The translations under genes were made by a program, and so were the position numbers. This document shows, in pieces, positions 16,071-23,366 of a DNA stretch of 62,972 bases. Under the pieces are notes generated by a model. That model had not been told where the DNA came from, ran no database searches, and saw nothing but the letters and a program-made list of their open reading frames with translations. Source of the DNA: Oscillospiraceae bacterium. GTDB taxonomy: Bacteria > Bacillota > Clostridia > Oscillospirales > SIG627. The first letter of the stretch is position 1. Every line of letters begins with the position of its first letter. The stretch covers positions 1-62,972 of the forward strand of contig SVRV01000012.1 in NCBI GenBank assembly GCA_015064635.1. The letters run 5' to 3'.

Positions 16071-16116
16071 GGCTGAATCATTCACTTATCAAGTGTTTGA
16101 TTCAGCCTGTTTTTTT
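16071..16116. terminator. Nested hairpin terminator, bidirectional
   Basis: GGCTGAATCA (16071-16080) pairs with TGATTCAGCC (16098-16107); the loop carries a CACTT...AAGTG mini-hairpin and a T run follows. It has the same design as the element at 83-121 and separates the convergent Fic and GH20 genes. Confidence 0.75.
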
Positions 16117-16140
16117 GTATAATATTTTAACAGTTAATTT

Positions 16141-17739
16141 TTACTTAAACACCTTTGCCGCAATAGGGTTTCTGTCAATGCATCCGATGATTGTCTTTTC
16201 AAGAATGGGAAGAGGAACACGTTCAAAATTGTCAAATCCCTTTTCAATCATGTCTGCAAGCTCTAAGAGTAAGTCGATTATGATATCCATACGCTCAATA
16301 TCGCATTTATCAACGTTTACCAACTCAAGATTCCATGCATAGCTTTCTCTTGCATTTACAACCTCTTCAATTGCACGTCTTACACCCGAAATAAATCGGC
16401 AAAGATACTGTCCCGCAAGCTCGGGATTTTTGAATTGAAGCTCTGCCGCTTTTGAATAAAGCTCGTCACGCTTTGCAAATGCCTTTACAAGCTCAAGCCC
16501 GGCTCTCAGCATGTCATGAAGCGAGAGCATGGACACAAGACAGTAGTTTTCGATATCGTCTGCGGGAATCCAGGAGTCGAGCTTTTCGTGGATAGTCTTG
16601 AGAGTTGCGTCCATGTCCTCAATGAACGAAGGCTTTTCAACAGCTTCAAGTAATGCCGCACGAAGGGAGGGAACAGTAAAAAGGCAGTTTTTGAGTCTGG
16701 GAGACCAATTGTGATCGAGGTTGTGCTTTAAAATGACGTCGTGAAGCATATATACAATGCTTGTGTAAGGTGTCACCCTTCCGAAAAGAGTCTTTTCGAT
16801 AAGCTCATCGTTGCGTTCTCTTGCCTCAAGCTTACCCGTCATATAAAGCGCCGCCCTTGCAAATGCAGACCATTGACACCAAAGATTTCTTCCCGAATTA
16901 TTCTCCCAGTTTGTGATGATGGCACCAAGCTTTTCGGGGTCATCTGTATTTGCCTCATCCTCAAGAAAGGCTTCAATTTCATCGGGACGCACGGGAATGT
17001 CCGTGTGAGCAAGAAGATGCCCGCTGAGTCTTTGATATGTTATAAACGTTTCCCAGCTGTTGTCGCAAGGACCTACCACAAGGTCACGGAAGCCTTGCTC
17101 ACGGAAGAAAGTGATACTTTCGGGACGGTGTCCGTAGTAGTTCCAGTCAAATAGAAATACGTCACGGCTGAAAGGCTCACAAAGCTCCTTGTCCATCCAA
17201 ATCAAATCATCCCAAATGGCTGGTTGAATTCCCTCAGCCAGGAGATTATCGCATATTTTAGCAAGGAATTTTGCATAATCCATCATCTTTTCGGGCGGAA
17301 GCTTAGCTTCGTCACCGCCTATATGTACCATCTTTGTACCAAAGGCATCGACAAATTCGTGAACTATCTGCATTGCAAAGGCTTCGGCCTCGGGGTTATA
17401 AAAGTCCATTTGCGACATATCGTCATATTTAAGACTACGGAAACGCTCCTGGGCAAGAAAATGCTCCATATGTCCCACAACGTTTGTCATGGGGAATACA
17501 AAAAGGTCACGCTTGTTACATTCCTCAACTATCCACTTTGCATCATCGTAGGTTATAACACCCTCACGGATAACGCCGTCAATGGTTTTGAATTCCATGG
17601 CACCTTCAAGATAAAGACCTATTCCGTTGTAGTCCATTCTTTTAAGAAGCTCAAGAATATTTAAGAATTCTCTCTTGTCAAATACTCGCTGTCTTGCCAT
17701 ATCATGCATTATCCAACGTCTTTTGAAAATCTTTGCCAT
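16141..17739 (-). CDS. Glycoside hydrolase family 20-like beta-N-acetylhexosaminidase
   Basis: A 532-residue cytoplasmic enzyme. The TIM barrel begins almost at the N-terminus (RRWIMHDMAR) and contains HIGGDE at residues 139-144, whose Asp143-Glu144 pair is the GH20 catalytic signature for substrate-assisted cleavage of terminal GlcNAc or GalNAc. Aromatic segments that would line the site follow (WDDLIWM, FDWNYYG, WENNSGR). The C-terminal 180 residues are helical and not part of the core fold. The N-terminal beta domain found in many GH20 enzymes is missing. The RBS GAGGT overlaps the stop region of apbE 11 nt upstream, so the gene is the last in the minus-strand run starting at 21463. Confidence 0.83.
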   Translation of the reverse strand: MAKIFKRRWIMHDMARQRVFDKREFLNILELLKRMDYNGIGLYLEGAMEFKTIDGVIREGVITYDDAKWIVEECNKRDLFVFPMTNVVGHMEHFLAQERFRSLKYDDMSQMDFYNPEAEAFAMQIVHEFVDAFGTKMVHIGGDEAKLPPEKMMDYAKFLAKICDNLLAEGIQPAIWDDLIWMDKELCEPFSRDVFLFDWNYYGHRPESITFFREQGFRDLVVGPCDNSWETFITYQRLSGHLLAHTDIPVRPDEIEAFLEDEANTDDPEKLGAIITNWENNSGRNLWCQWSAFARAALYMTGKLEARERNDELIEKTLFGRVTPYTSIVYMLHDVILKHNLDHNWSPRLKNCLFTVPSLRAALLEAVEKPSFIEDMDATLKTIHEKLDSWIPADDIENYCLVSMLSLHDMLRAGLELVKAFAKRDELYSKAAELQFKNPELAGQYLCRFISGVRRAIEEVVNARESYAWNLELVNVDKCDIERMDIIIDLLLELADMIEKGFDNFERVPLPILEKTIIGCIDRNPIAAKVFK

Positions 17740-17750
17740 AAATATTTACC

Positions 17751-18710
17751 TCATTTCTTTAATGTTCCGTAGTAGATATATTCATTGTCCGAAGTTATCC
17801 ACATAACTCCGATATTGTCAAATTTTTCAAGTACTTCTTTGCCGTCGTCAATGCTCATGTTAAACAGCGCTGTCGAAAGTACGTCCGCCCAGGCTCCGTT
17901 TTCGTATAAAACAGTTACCGAAAGATATCTGTCCGACGGATAGAGAGTGTCGGGTGATATGATGTGGTGATATTTCTTGCCGTTATATTCGAAAAATCGC
18001 TGATAGCTTCCGCTGGTTACGAGACATGCATCATTTACATTCACCGCATCGGCAATACCCGACTCATTTAATGGGTCACGGATTCCGACATTCCATCCAT
18101 TTCCGTCCTTGTTTCCGAGAACTACAACGTTTCCGCCGAGATTGACATACATATTGTCAAAGCCTGCATCTGTAAGCCGCTGTCTTAAAACGTCGGATAC
18201 AAAGCCTTTTGCAACAGCACCCATATCAATGAGCGTTTCGCCATCGAGTGTTATTCTTTCACCGTCTGTCTTTACATTTGAAATATCGGAGTGTCGCTGA
18301 GCTTCTTGCAATGAAATAAGTGTTGGAAGGTAAGGGGAGTCCGATTCTCTTGCATCGTGCCACAGAGACAGAGTATTTCCCATTGCTATATTGCAATATC
18401 CATTTGTTACATTATAAGCCTCCACACCGAATTCAATGGCACGGACAAGCTCGGGCGAGGAGACAAGCTCTCTTTCTTCATTCAGCTTTTTTAGCTCACC
18501 GTCGTCGTAAATATCAAAGAGAGAGTCATATTCCCGAAGTGTAGTTGTTACAATGCCGCAAGCCTTGTTAAAGTCCTCCTCCGAGTCAAAATATCCCTCT
18601 ACCGAAATTACAGTATCAAAATATCCGTAGAACTGAGTTGAATACTTTGCAGGCGAGCAGGATGTTAAAAGAGCTATGAAAAGAATTAAAACAAAAAATC
18701 CCTTTTTCAC
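17751..18710 (-). CDS. apbE: FAD:protein FMN transferase, lipoprotein
   Basis: A 319-residue enzyme that attaches FMN to Thr/Ser of exported redox proteins. The N-terminus is a lipoprotein signal (FIALLTSC), placing it outside the membrane. Family motifs are clear: TLIDMGAVAKGFVSD (Mg/FAD site), MYVNLGGNVVVLG, and VTSGSYQRFF ... YHHIISPDT. The start codon is GTG with GGAGGT 5 nt upstream, and GTGA overlaps the stop of the Gx transporter gene, so translation is coupled. Neighbours with NusG-domain-II and Gx transporter proteins are a recurrent Firmicutes set. No FMN-binding-domain acceptor protein is encoded in this window. Confidence 0.92.
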   Translation of the reverse strand: MKKGFFVLILFIALLTSCSPAKYSTQFYGYFDTVISVEGYFDSEEDFNKACGIVTTTLREYDSLFDIYDDGELKKLNEERELVSSPELVRAIEFGVEAYNVTNGYCNIAMGNTLSLWHDARESDSPYLPTLISLQEAQRHSDISNVKTDGERITLDGETLIDMGAVAKGFVSDVLRQRLTDAGFDNMYVNLGGNVVVLGNKDGNGWNVGIRDPLNESGIADAVNVNDACLVTSGSYQRFFEYNGKKYHHIISPDTLYPSDRYLSVTVLYENGAWADVLSTALFNMSIDDGKEVLEKFDNIGVMWITSDNEYIYYGTLKK

Positions 18711-19207
18711 TTTTTACCTCCAAGCTTTGAAAGTGCGGGAGTTACTGCATGCAGAAAAACTGCGTTGGCAATTCCGAAAACAATGCCCGATATAATAAGT
18801 ATCGGAAGGTAAGGAAGCATTGACATAGGTGCGTAAACTATGCTGATAACACCGAATTGAGCAATATTGTGTGTCAAAGCCGCAGCTATGCTGACGATTG
18901 AAGTGGACGAGTCCTTTGTGAAGGAAATCAAAATTATCATTACAATTATTGACGAAATACCTCCCGAAAGACTCAAAAGTCCTGCCATCGCACCTCTTGT
19001 TACAAGTGCAAAAAATGACTTTAAAAAGCCTATGGCGAATGCCGTCTTTTTATCCAGAAAAAAGAGGGCAAACATTACTGCAATATTGGACAGCCCCACC
19101 TTTACACCGGGGCATTGGGGAACGAAAACAAACATTCCCTCCACTATGGACAGCACAAGTGCGGTTGCAGTGAGAAGAGCGGTCAGAGTAAGTTTTTTTG
19201 TGTTCAT
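18707..19207 (-). CDS. Gx transporter family membrane protein (Hpre_diP_synt_I type)
   Basis: A 166-residue integral membrane protein with about five hydrophobic segments. The N-terminal LTALLTATALVLSIVEG and the following PGVKVGLSNI are typical of the family once labelled heptaprenyl diphosphate synthase component I and now described as Gx transporters, small ECF-substrate-component-like proteins. The substrate is unproven. It begins in the TGATG overlap with the upstream NusG-II gene and overlaps apbE by 4 nt, making a tight three-gene unit. The older name implying isoprenoid synthesis should not be taken literally. Confidence 0.85.
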   Translation of the reverse strand: MNTKKLTLTALLTATALVLSIVEGMFVFVPQCPGVKVGLSNIAVMFALFFLDKKTAFAIGFLKSFFALVTRGAMAGLLSLSGGISSIIVMIILISFTKDSSTSIVSIAAALTHNIAQFGVISIVYAPMSMLPYLPILIISGIVFGIANAVFLHAVTPALSKLGGKK

Positions 19208-19563
19208 CAGCTCACCGTGTCAACGTCACCGTTGTCCTTTACTATTTTAAGTACGGTTTCGTTTGGAAGGCACGCCGCCCATTCCCCCGATATATGCAGC
19301 TTTCCCGTGTTTATGCATACCTTATCGGGACAGTCCGAATGATGAAACCAAGCCTCGCTACCGTTTCCCTTGATTACAATTTCGTTGTCAAGGGAAAGCT
19401 CAAAAGGCTCGTTTAAGTCATACGTGCGGTAAAGCTCGCCCTTTATCCAAATTTCAGCACGCTCTCCCGTGTCTTTTTTTATGCCGAAAAATACAAAGAG
19501 AGCAACGCATAAAAGAACAGCTACAATTATAATGTCTTTTTTTTGAAACAGCTTTCTTTCCAT
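19207..19563 (-). CDS. Membrane-anchored NusG domain II protein
   Basis: A 118-residue protein with a single N-terminal membrane segment (about 10-27) and an extracytoplasmic beta domain of the NusG_II family (about 35-118). The three conserved cysteines are visible in SDCPDKVCINTG and WAACLPN. These proteins travel with Gx transporter and ApbE genes, so a role in extracytoplasmic flavin or redox chemistry is inferred from context; no biochemical function is established to my knowledge. RBS AAGGAGA precedes the ATG. It has no relation to the transcription factor NusG beyond the fold name. Confidence 0.85.
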   Translation of the reverse strand: MERKLFQKKDIIIVAVLLCVALFVFFGIKKDTGERAEIWIKGELYRTYDLNEPFELSLDNEIVIKGNGSEAWFHHSDCPDKVCINTGKLHISGEWAACLPNETVLKIVKDNGDVDTVS

Positions 19564-19609
19564 TGCGACGTCTCCTTTCGGTTAGTAAAAAATTATTATT
19601 TCTTTGCAA

Positions 19610-21463
19610 CTAATCCTTTACAAGAAGGATATAGTCCCATCTTTCAATATTGTCTATCGTTATATAGGTTACGCCGTTTTTAACTTCTTGCACGGCAGGT
19701 ACAAGCTTTCCGTCACGGCTGACAAACGAGAAGTTTTCCTCACATTTTATTTCTACATCAAAGCTTCCCGTGGCATCAAAATGTGCATTGCAAAGCATGA
19801 TACATTCAGGAATCCCGTTTTTGCCTCTTACTATAGGAACTACTTTTATTGATTTTTTTATGACAATGGGAAGTTTGTTTCCTGATAGCCATTGGAAAAC
19901 ATTTATCAGTTGATGACGTTTTGAGGCTGTTTGAGCTTGATTTGGCATGAGATACCCGTCGACGGCTATTTTATTTCTTTGTCTTTCTCCCATTACAAAT
20001 GACTCACCAAGCTCTGTCTCACCTGTCATAAGCTGTGATATTATTCGTGAATCCTCATCCGCTTTCAATAGATAAGCGTCACCCTCGTAGTATATATCCA
20101 TCGAAGCAGCTCTTGTGATATTTTTGAATTCGCCATTGACAGTATCCTGTGTAAAACGCTCGGTTACACCGTTTGTGAAGGTCTTTTTCACCTCACCACA
20201 GGTGTTGTTCCTGAAGCCTCGACGGTTCAAAACGGAAAGTCCCTTGCCGTCGGTCAGTACATTTTTGGATAGAATATCTTTTATTTCACTGTCCGAAAAT
20301 TCTTCCCATTCATCTCCCACAACTATTGCCGCAACAGCATTGCGGAGATTTGCCGTAACAGGAACGCTTATCTCACTCAGTTGTCTTCCCGTAAGAGCAG
20401 ATGCACAAAAAATCCCCAAATTACCACAACCTTCGCTTGATTTGGCAATAATATCCCATTTATCCTTTGAGCCTCGAAGCATATCGAAGAATCCCGCCTC
20501 GCCAAGCATTGTGGAACGGTTATAAAGTACTCCGTTACATCCTGACATAACAGCAAGAGTTGTTTCAAGCTCGGATATGTGGAAGGATTTTTCAAGGGTT
20601 CGTCCATTGTAGGATTCGTATTCGTATTGAATATCACGGATTCTTTCGGGATAGTTTACAAGCTCACGTTGTACCCAAAAGCTTTTTGCGAATATGTCAA
20701 TCGGCACTCTGTCATTATAAAAGCCTCCGCCGGGACGTCCTTTTACAGCTCCGCTTGAATCCATCCATTCATAAATTGCATTGAAGCCTCCTGTCATATA
20801 TCCCGTCTCTATTTTGGGGTCAATTTCTGATATTGCTCTGCGTATCGCTTTTATGGCTCGGCATACAGAAAAAGAGAAGTTTTCCTTCCATGTATCACGA
20901 AGCTCTTTATTGTCTTTCCAATTTGCACGGATTTCTTCAAGTGTGTAGCTTTTTTTGTTTCTTTCGTTATATTGTCCAAGACATTTTGGACAAAAGCAAA
21001 ACTCTTTAACAATTCCGTGATTATTATAGCGTATATCATCATCTGTCCATATATAATCAGCACCCGTTTCGGCATATGTTTTATATTTTTGTGTGATATA
21101 TGAAATGAATCTGTCATCCGTGGGACAAAGGCAACTTCCCGACTCTTGTCCTTCAATATTCACCATGTATTGCAAATCGGCTTTTTTGTTGACACAGCTT
21201 CCGTCTTCTGTGTGACCAAAGGTGGCAAGTACATTAAGACCTACTTTTTTTACTCCCAATTTCTTATATGCCTCTATTGCCGCTTTTGCCTTGGCTGCGG
21301 TTTTTAAGGTCGTTTCAAACGGTGTATATCCGTGATGCGTTTTATCTGCAAAAAGCGTTATCTCGTCAATAACGTCTATATTGTTTTTTACCATATCCAG
21401 ATATTTTTTTAACAGCGTTTCGTCAGTGTAAGAATTTTGAGTAAGTCTCAAAGCTTTTATCAT
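19610..21463 (-). CDS. GH42-like TIM-barrel protein of unknown specificity
   Basis: A 617-residue cytoplasmic protein. The first 350 residues look like a beta/alpha barrel: an early strand near IDEITLFADKTHHG, a TDDDIR turn (about 138-143), and YEYESYNGR followed by SELET (about 280-300) as candidate acid sites. CFCPKC (about 152-157) is a compact Cys cluster of the kind that binds zinc in some GH42-like proteins. The C-terminal part is beta-rich, as in beta-galactosidase trimming domains. The frame can be read from a TTG at 21478, but GGAGGT lies inside that extension, 7 nt before the ATG at 21463, which fixes the start. It is 46 nt upstream of the NusG-II gene without a terminator. I cannot name the substrate. 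Confidence 0.65.
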   Translation of the reverse strand: MIKALRLTQNSYTDETLLKKYLDMVKNNIDVIDEITLFADKTHHGYTPFETTLKTAAKAKAAIEAYKKLGVKKVGLNVLATFGHTEDGSCVNKKADLQYMVNIEGQESGSCLCPTDDRFISYITQKYKTYAETGADYIWTDDDIRYNNHGIVKEFCFCPKCLGQYNERNKKSYTLEEIRANWKDNKELRDTWKENFSFSVCRAIKAIRRAISEIDPKIETGYMTGGFNAIYEWMDSSGAVKGRPGGGFYNDRVPIDIFAKSFWVQRELVNYPERIRDIQYEYESYNGRTLEKSFHISELETTLAVMSGCNGVLYNRSTMLGEAGFFDMLRGSKDKWDIIAKSSEGCGNLGIFCASALTGRQLSEISVPVTANLRNAVAAIVVGDEWEEFSDSEIKDILSKNVLTDGKGLSVLNRRGFRNNTCGEVKKTFTNGVTERFTQDTVNGEFKNITRAASMDIYYEGDAYLLKADEDSRIISQLMTGETELGESFVMGERQRNKIAVDGYLMPNQAQTASKRHQLINVFQWLSGNKLPIVIKKSIKVVPIVRGKNGIPECIMLCNAHFDATGSFDVEIKCEENFSFVSRDGKLVPAVQEVKNGVTYITIDNIERWDYILLVKD

Positions 21464-21481
21464 GTCTATCACCTCCAATTT

Positions 21482-21510
21482 ATATTAACATTTTATTTTG
21501 TATTTGGCAA
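21482..21510 (-). promoter_or_regulatory. Promoter of the minus-strand run 21463-16141
   Basis: Minus-strand TTGCCA (21510-21505), 17 nt, TAATAT (21487-21482), directly upstream of the RBS. Weak match. Confidence 0.4.
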
Positions 21511-21565
21511 TACACATTTGCTTAAAAAGTATAGAAATTTGTGTGTGGATAAAATTATAATTTCT

Positions 21566-21594
21566 TTGACAAAAGCATAAATATGTGTTACAAT
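21566..21594 (+). promoter_or_regulatory. Promoter of uppP
   Basis: TTGACA (21566-21571), 17 nt, TACAAT (21589-21594). Transcription would start near 21600, which excludes the ATG at 21583 as the start of UppP. Confidence 0.75.
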
Positions 21595-21615
21595 GTCTCA
21601 AACGGAGGTAGATTT

Positions 21616-22434
21616 ATGAATTTTATCGATCTTTTAAAAACCTTTATCCTCGGTGTAATTGAGGGTATTACGGAATGGCTTCCCGTCAGCAGTACGGGGC
21701 ATATGATTATTTTCGAGGAGTTTTTTCCCGTAAAGAACTTCAGCGAAAGCTTTTACGATTTATTTCTTGTCGTTGTACAGCTGGGAGCAATTCTTGCCGT
21801 TGTTATGATATATTGGAAAAAGCTTTTTCCTTTCTCATTTAACAAGAAGGAGCCATTTATAAAAAAGGATATTTTTACTCTTTGGATAAAAATTATTATT
21901 TCCTGCATACCTGCGGCTGTAATAGGAATCCTTTTTGAGGACACCTTTGACAGGCTCTTCTATAACGCAACCTCTGTTGCGATTGCACTTATTACTTTCG
22001 GTATACTTTTTATTTTTACCGAAATGTTCAACAAAAAATCCCCGAAAATCAATTCTGTTGCCGAAATTACCGTAAAAACCGCTGTTCTCATCGGTGTGTT
22101 TCAGGTAATTGCAGCAGTTTTCCCCGGAGTATCACGCTCGGGTGCCACAATTCTCGGTGCACTTCTTATCGGAGTATCACGTACAGTTGCGGCTGAATAT
22201 ACTTTTTATCTTGCAGTTCCCGTTATGGCGGGTGCAAGTCTCTTGAAGCTTATGAAATTCGGATTTGATTTTACGCTTTACGAAATTATATATCTTCTTG
22301 TGGGAATGGTTACTGCCTTTGTTGTCTCCATACTTGCAATTAAATTCCTTATAGGCTACGTTAAAAAGCACGACTTTAAAGCCTTTGGTATTTACAGAAT
22401 AATTCTCGGAATTCTGGTTTTGATTCTTATATAA
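21616..22434 (+). CDS. uppP: Undecaprenyl-diphosphatase
   Basis: A 272-residue membrane enzyme (BacA/UppP family) that dephosphorylates undecaprenyl diphosphate to recycle the lipid carrier for peptidoglycan and other wall polymers. Motif EGITEWLPVSSTGH (16-29) supplies the catalytic Glu and Ser/Thr/His residues, and PGVSRSGATI (about 166-175) is the second signature. About eight hydrophobic segments are visible, as usual. GGAGG lies 8 nt before the chosen ATG; the longer frame starts within the -10 region. High BacA dosage is known to confer bacitracin tolerance. Confidence 0.95.
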   Translation: MNFIDLLKTFILGVIEGITEWLPVSSTGHMIIFEEFFPVKNFSESFYDLFLVVVQLGAILAVVMIYWKKLFPFSFNKKEPFIKKDIFTLWIKIIISCIPAAVIGILFEDTFDRLFYNATSVAIALITFGILFIFTEMFNKKSPKINSVAEITVKTAVLIGVFQVIAAVFPGVSRSGATILGALLIGVSRTVAAEYTFYLAVPVMAGASLLKLMKFGFDFTLYEIIYLLVGMVTAFVVSILAIKFLIGYVKKHDFKAFGIYRIILGILVLILI

Positions 22435-22437
22435 ATG

Positions 22438-22466
22438 TTGATTTTTAAAAGAAACGGTAGTATAAT
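22438..22466 (+). promoter_or_regulatory. Promoter of the phosphoribosyltransferase gene
   Basis: TTGATT (22438-22443), 17 nt, TATAAT (22461-22466), in the gap after uppP. Confidence 0.6.
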
Positions 22467-22487
22467 GTAGAAAAAGGAGTTGATTTT

Positions 22488-23042
22488 ATGAATTACTATC
22501 CCATAAAAATTGCAGGGGTTGACAGAAAGCTCCCCATATGCAGAGTAAATGATGAGCTTTATATAGGTGCTTTTGTTATCTTCGGTGACACAGAGCTTAC
22601 AGTTGCGGCGGCTACGGCGCTCCTTGAAAAAGCTCCCGAATACGATTATATTATCACCGCTGAAGCAAAGGGTATACCCCTTGTTTATGAAATGGCAAGA
22701 CAGGCTGATGCAAAATATCTCCTTGCCCGCAAAAAACCGAAGCTCTATATGACCGGTGTGTTTGAGGTAGAGGTGAATTCCATTACTACGGCAAGTCAGC
22801 AAAAGCTTTTCCTTGACGTAGAGGATGCAAATCTTATGAAGGGCAAGCGTGTACTTATTGTAGATGACGTTATTTCAACAGGCGAATCACTTAAAGCTAT
22901 TGAAACACTTGTTGAAAAGGCGGGTGGTATAATCTGCGGAAAGATGGCAATTCTTGCAGAGGGTGATGCCGCAGAAAGAGATGACATAATTTACCTTGAA
23001 AAGCTTCCTCTTTTTAACCCCGACGGAACAGTAAAAGAGTAA
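22488..23042 (+). CDS. Phosphoribosyltransferase (adenine PRTase-like)
   Basis: A 184-residue type I phosphoribosyltransferase. The PRPP-binding loop VLIVDDVISTGES (about 123-135) is intact, and the N-terminal half resembles adenine phosphoribosyltransferase (ITAEAKGIPLVYEMA corresponds to the segment bearing the pyrophosphate loop). It would join a nucleobase to PRPP in purine salvage. The length fits Apt (about 170-180). The base could be adenine, or it may be a regulator-like paralogue such as PurR or Xpt; I therefore give no gene symbol. RBS AAGGAG precedes the ATG. Confidence 0.8.
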   Translation: MNYYPIKIAGVDRKLPICRVNDELYIGAFVIFGDTELTVAAATALLEKAPEYDYIITAEAKGIPLVYEMARQADAKYLLARKKPKLYMTGVFEVEVNSITTASQQKLFLDVEDANLMKGKRVLIVDDVISTGESLKAIETLVEKAGGIICGKMAILAEGDAAERDDIIYLEKLPLFNPDGTVKE

Positions 23043-23050
23043 TATATTTG

Positions 23051-23081
23051 ACCCACCCTATGAGGGTGGGTTTCATTTTTT
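23051..23081 (+). terminator. Terminator of the phosphoribosyltransferase gene
   Basis: ACCCACCCT pairs with AGGGTGGGT (23051-23071), followed by two T-rich tracts. Confidence 0.88.
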
Positions 23082-23101
23082 GACAAAATGTGAATTTTTC
23101 C

Positions 23102-23130
23102 TTGACAAATGTACAGCGAGATGTTAATAT
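23102..23130 (+). promoter_or_regulatory. Promoter of the lysine-riboswitch transcript
   Basis: TTGACA (23102-23107), 17 nt, TAATAT (23125-23130). Transcription would start a few nt before the P1 helix of the riboswitch. Confidence 0.7.
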
Positions 23131-23135
23131 TAACA

Positions 23136-23343
23136 CAGTGGTAGAGGTGCGACGGTTAAGAGTAGGTGTCACAAAAGCAAAGGAGCCGACACTGAAAGGA
23201 ATCGCCGCCGAAATCCGAAAAATATCCTTATACTGTTTTTCGGGTTGGTTGGCTTGTAGAAAATGCGGTCAACTGTCACAATTTTTTGTGGAGTGCTATC
23301 GTTTGTGGCTTTTGCCGTGGTCGATAGTACCACGGTATTTTTT
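23136..23343 (+). ncRNA. Lysine riboswitch (L box) with intrinsic-terminator expression platform
   Basis: The core reads AGAGGTGCG ... AAGAGTA ... GCCGACACTGAAAGGAATCG ... GCCGAAAT ... GGGTTGGTTGGC ... TGGAGTGCTATCG, the conserved order of the lysine riboswitch. P1 forms between TGGTAG (23139-23144) and CTATCG (23296-23301). The same CTATCG can instead pair with CGATAG (23322-23327), which would break the terminator CCGTGG/CCACGG (23315-23335) followed by TATTTTTT. Lysine binding should therefore stabilise P1, free the terminator and switch the downstream transporter off. The 324-nt gap is filled by this element. Confidence 0.92.
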
Positions 23344-23366
23344 ATTAAATAAAAGGAGAAAAAATC

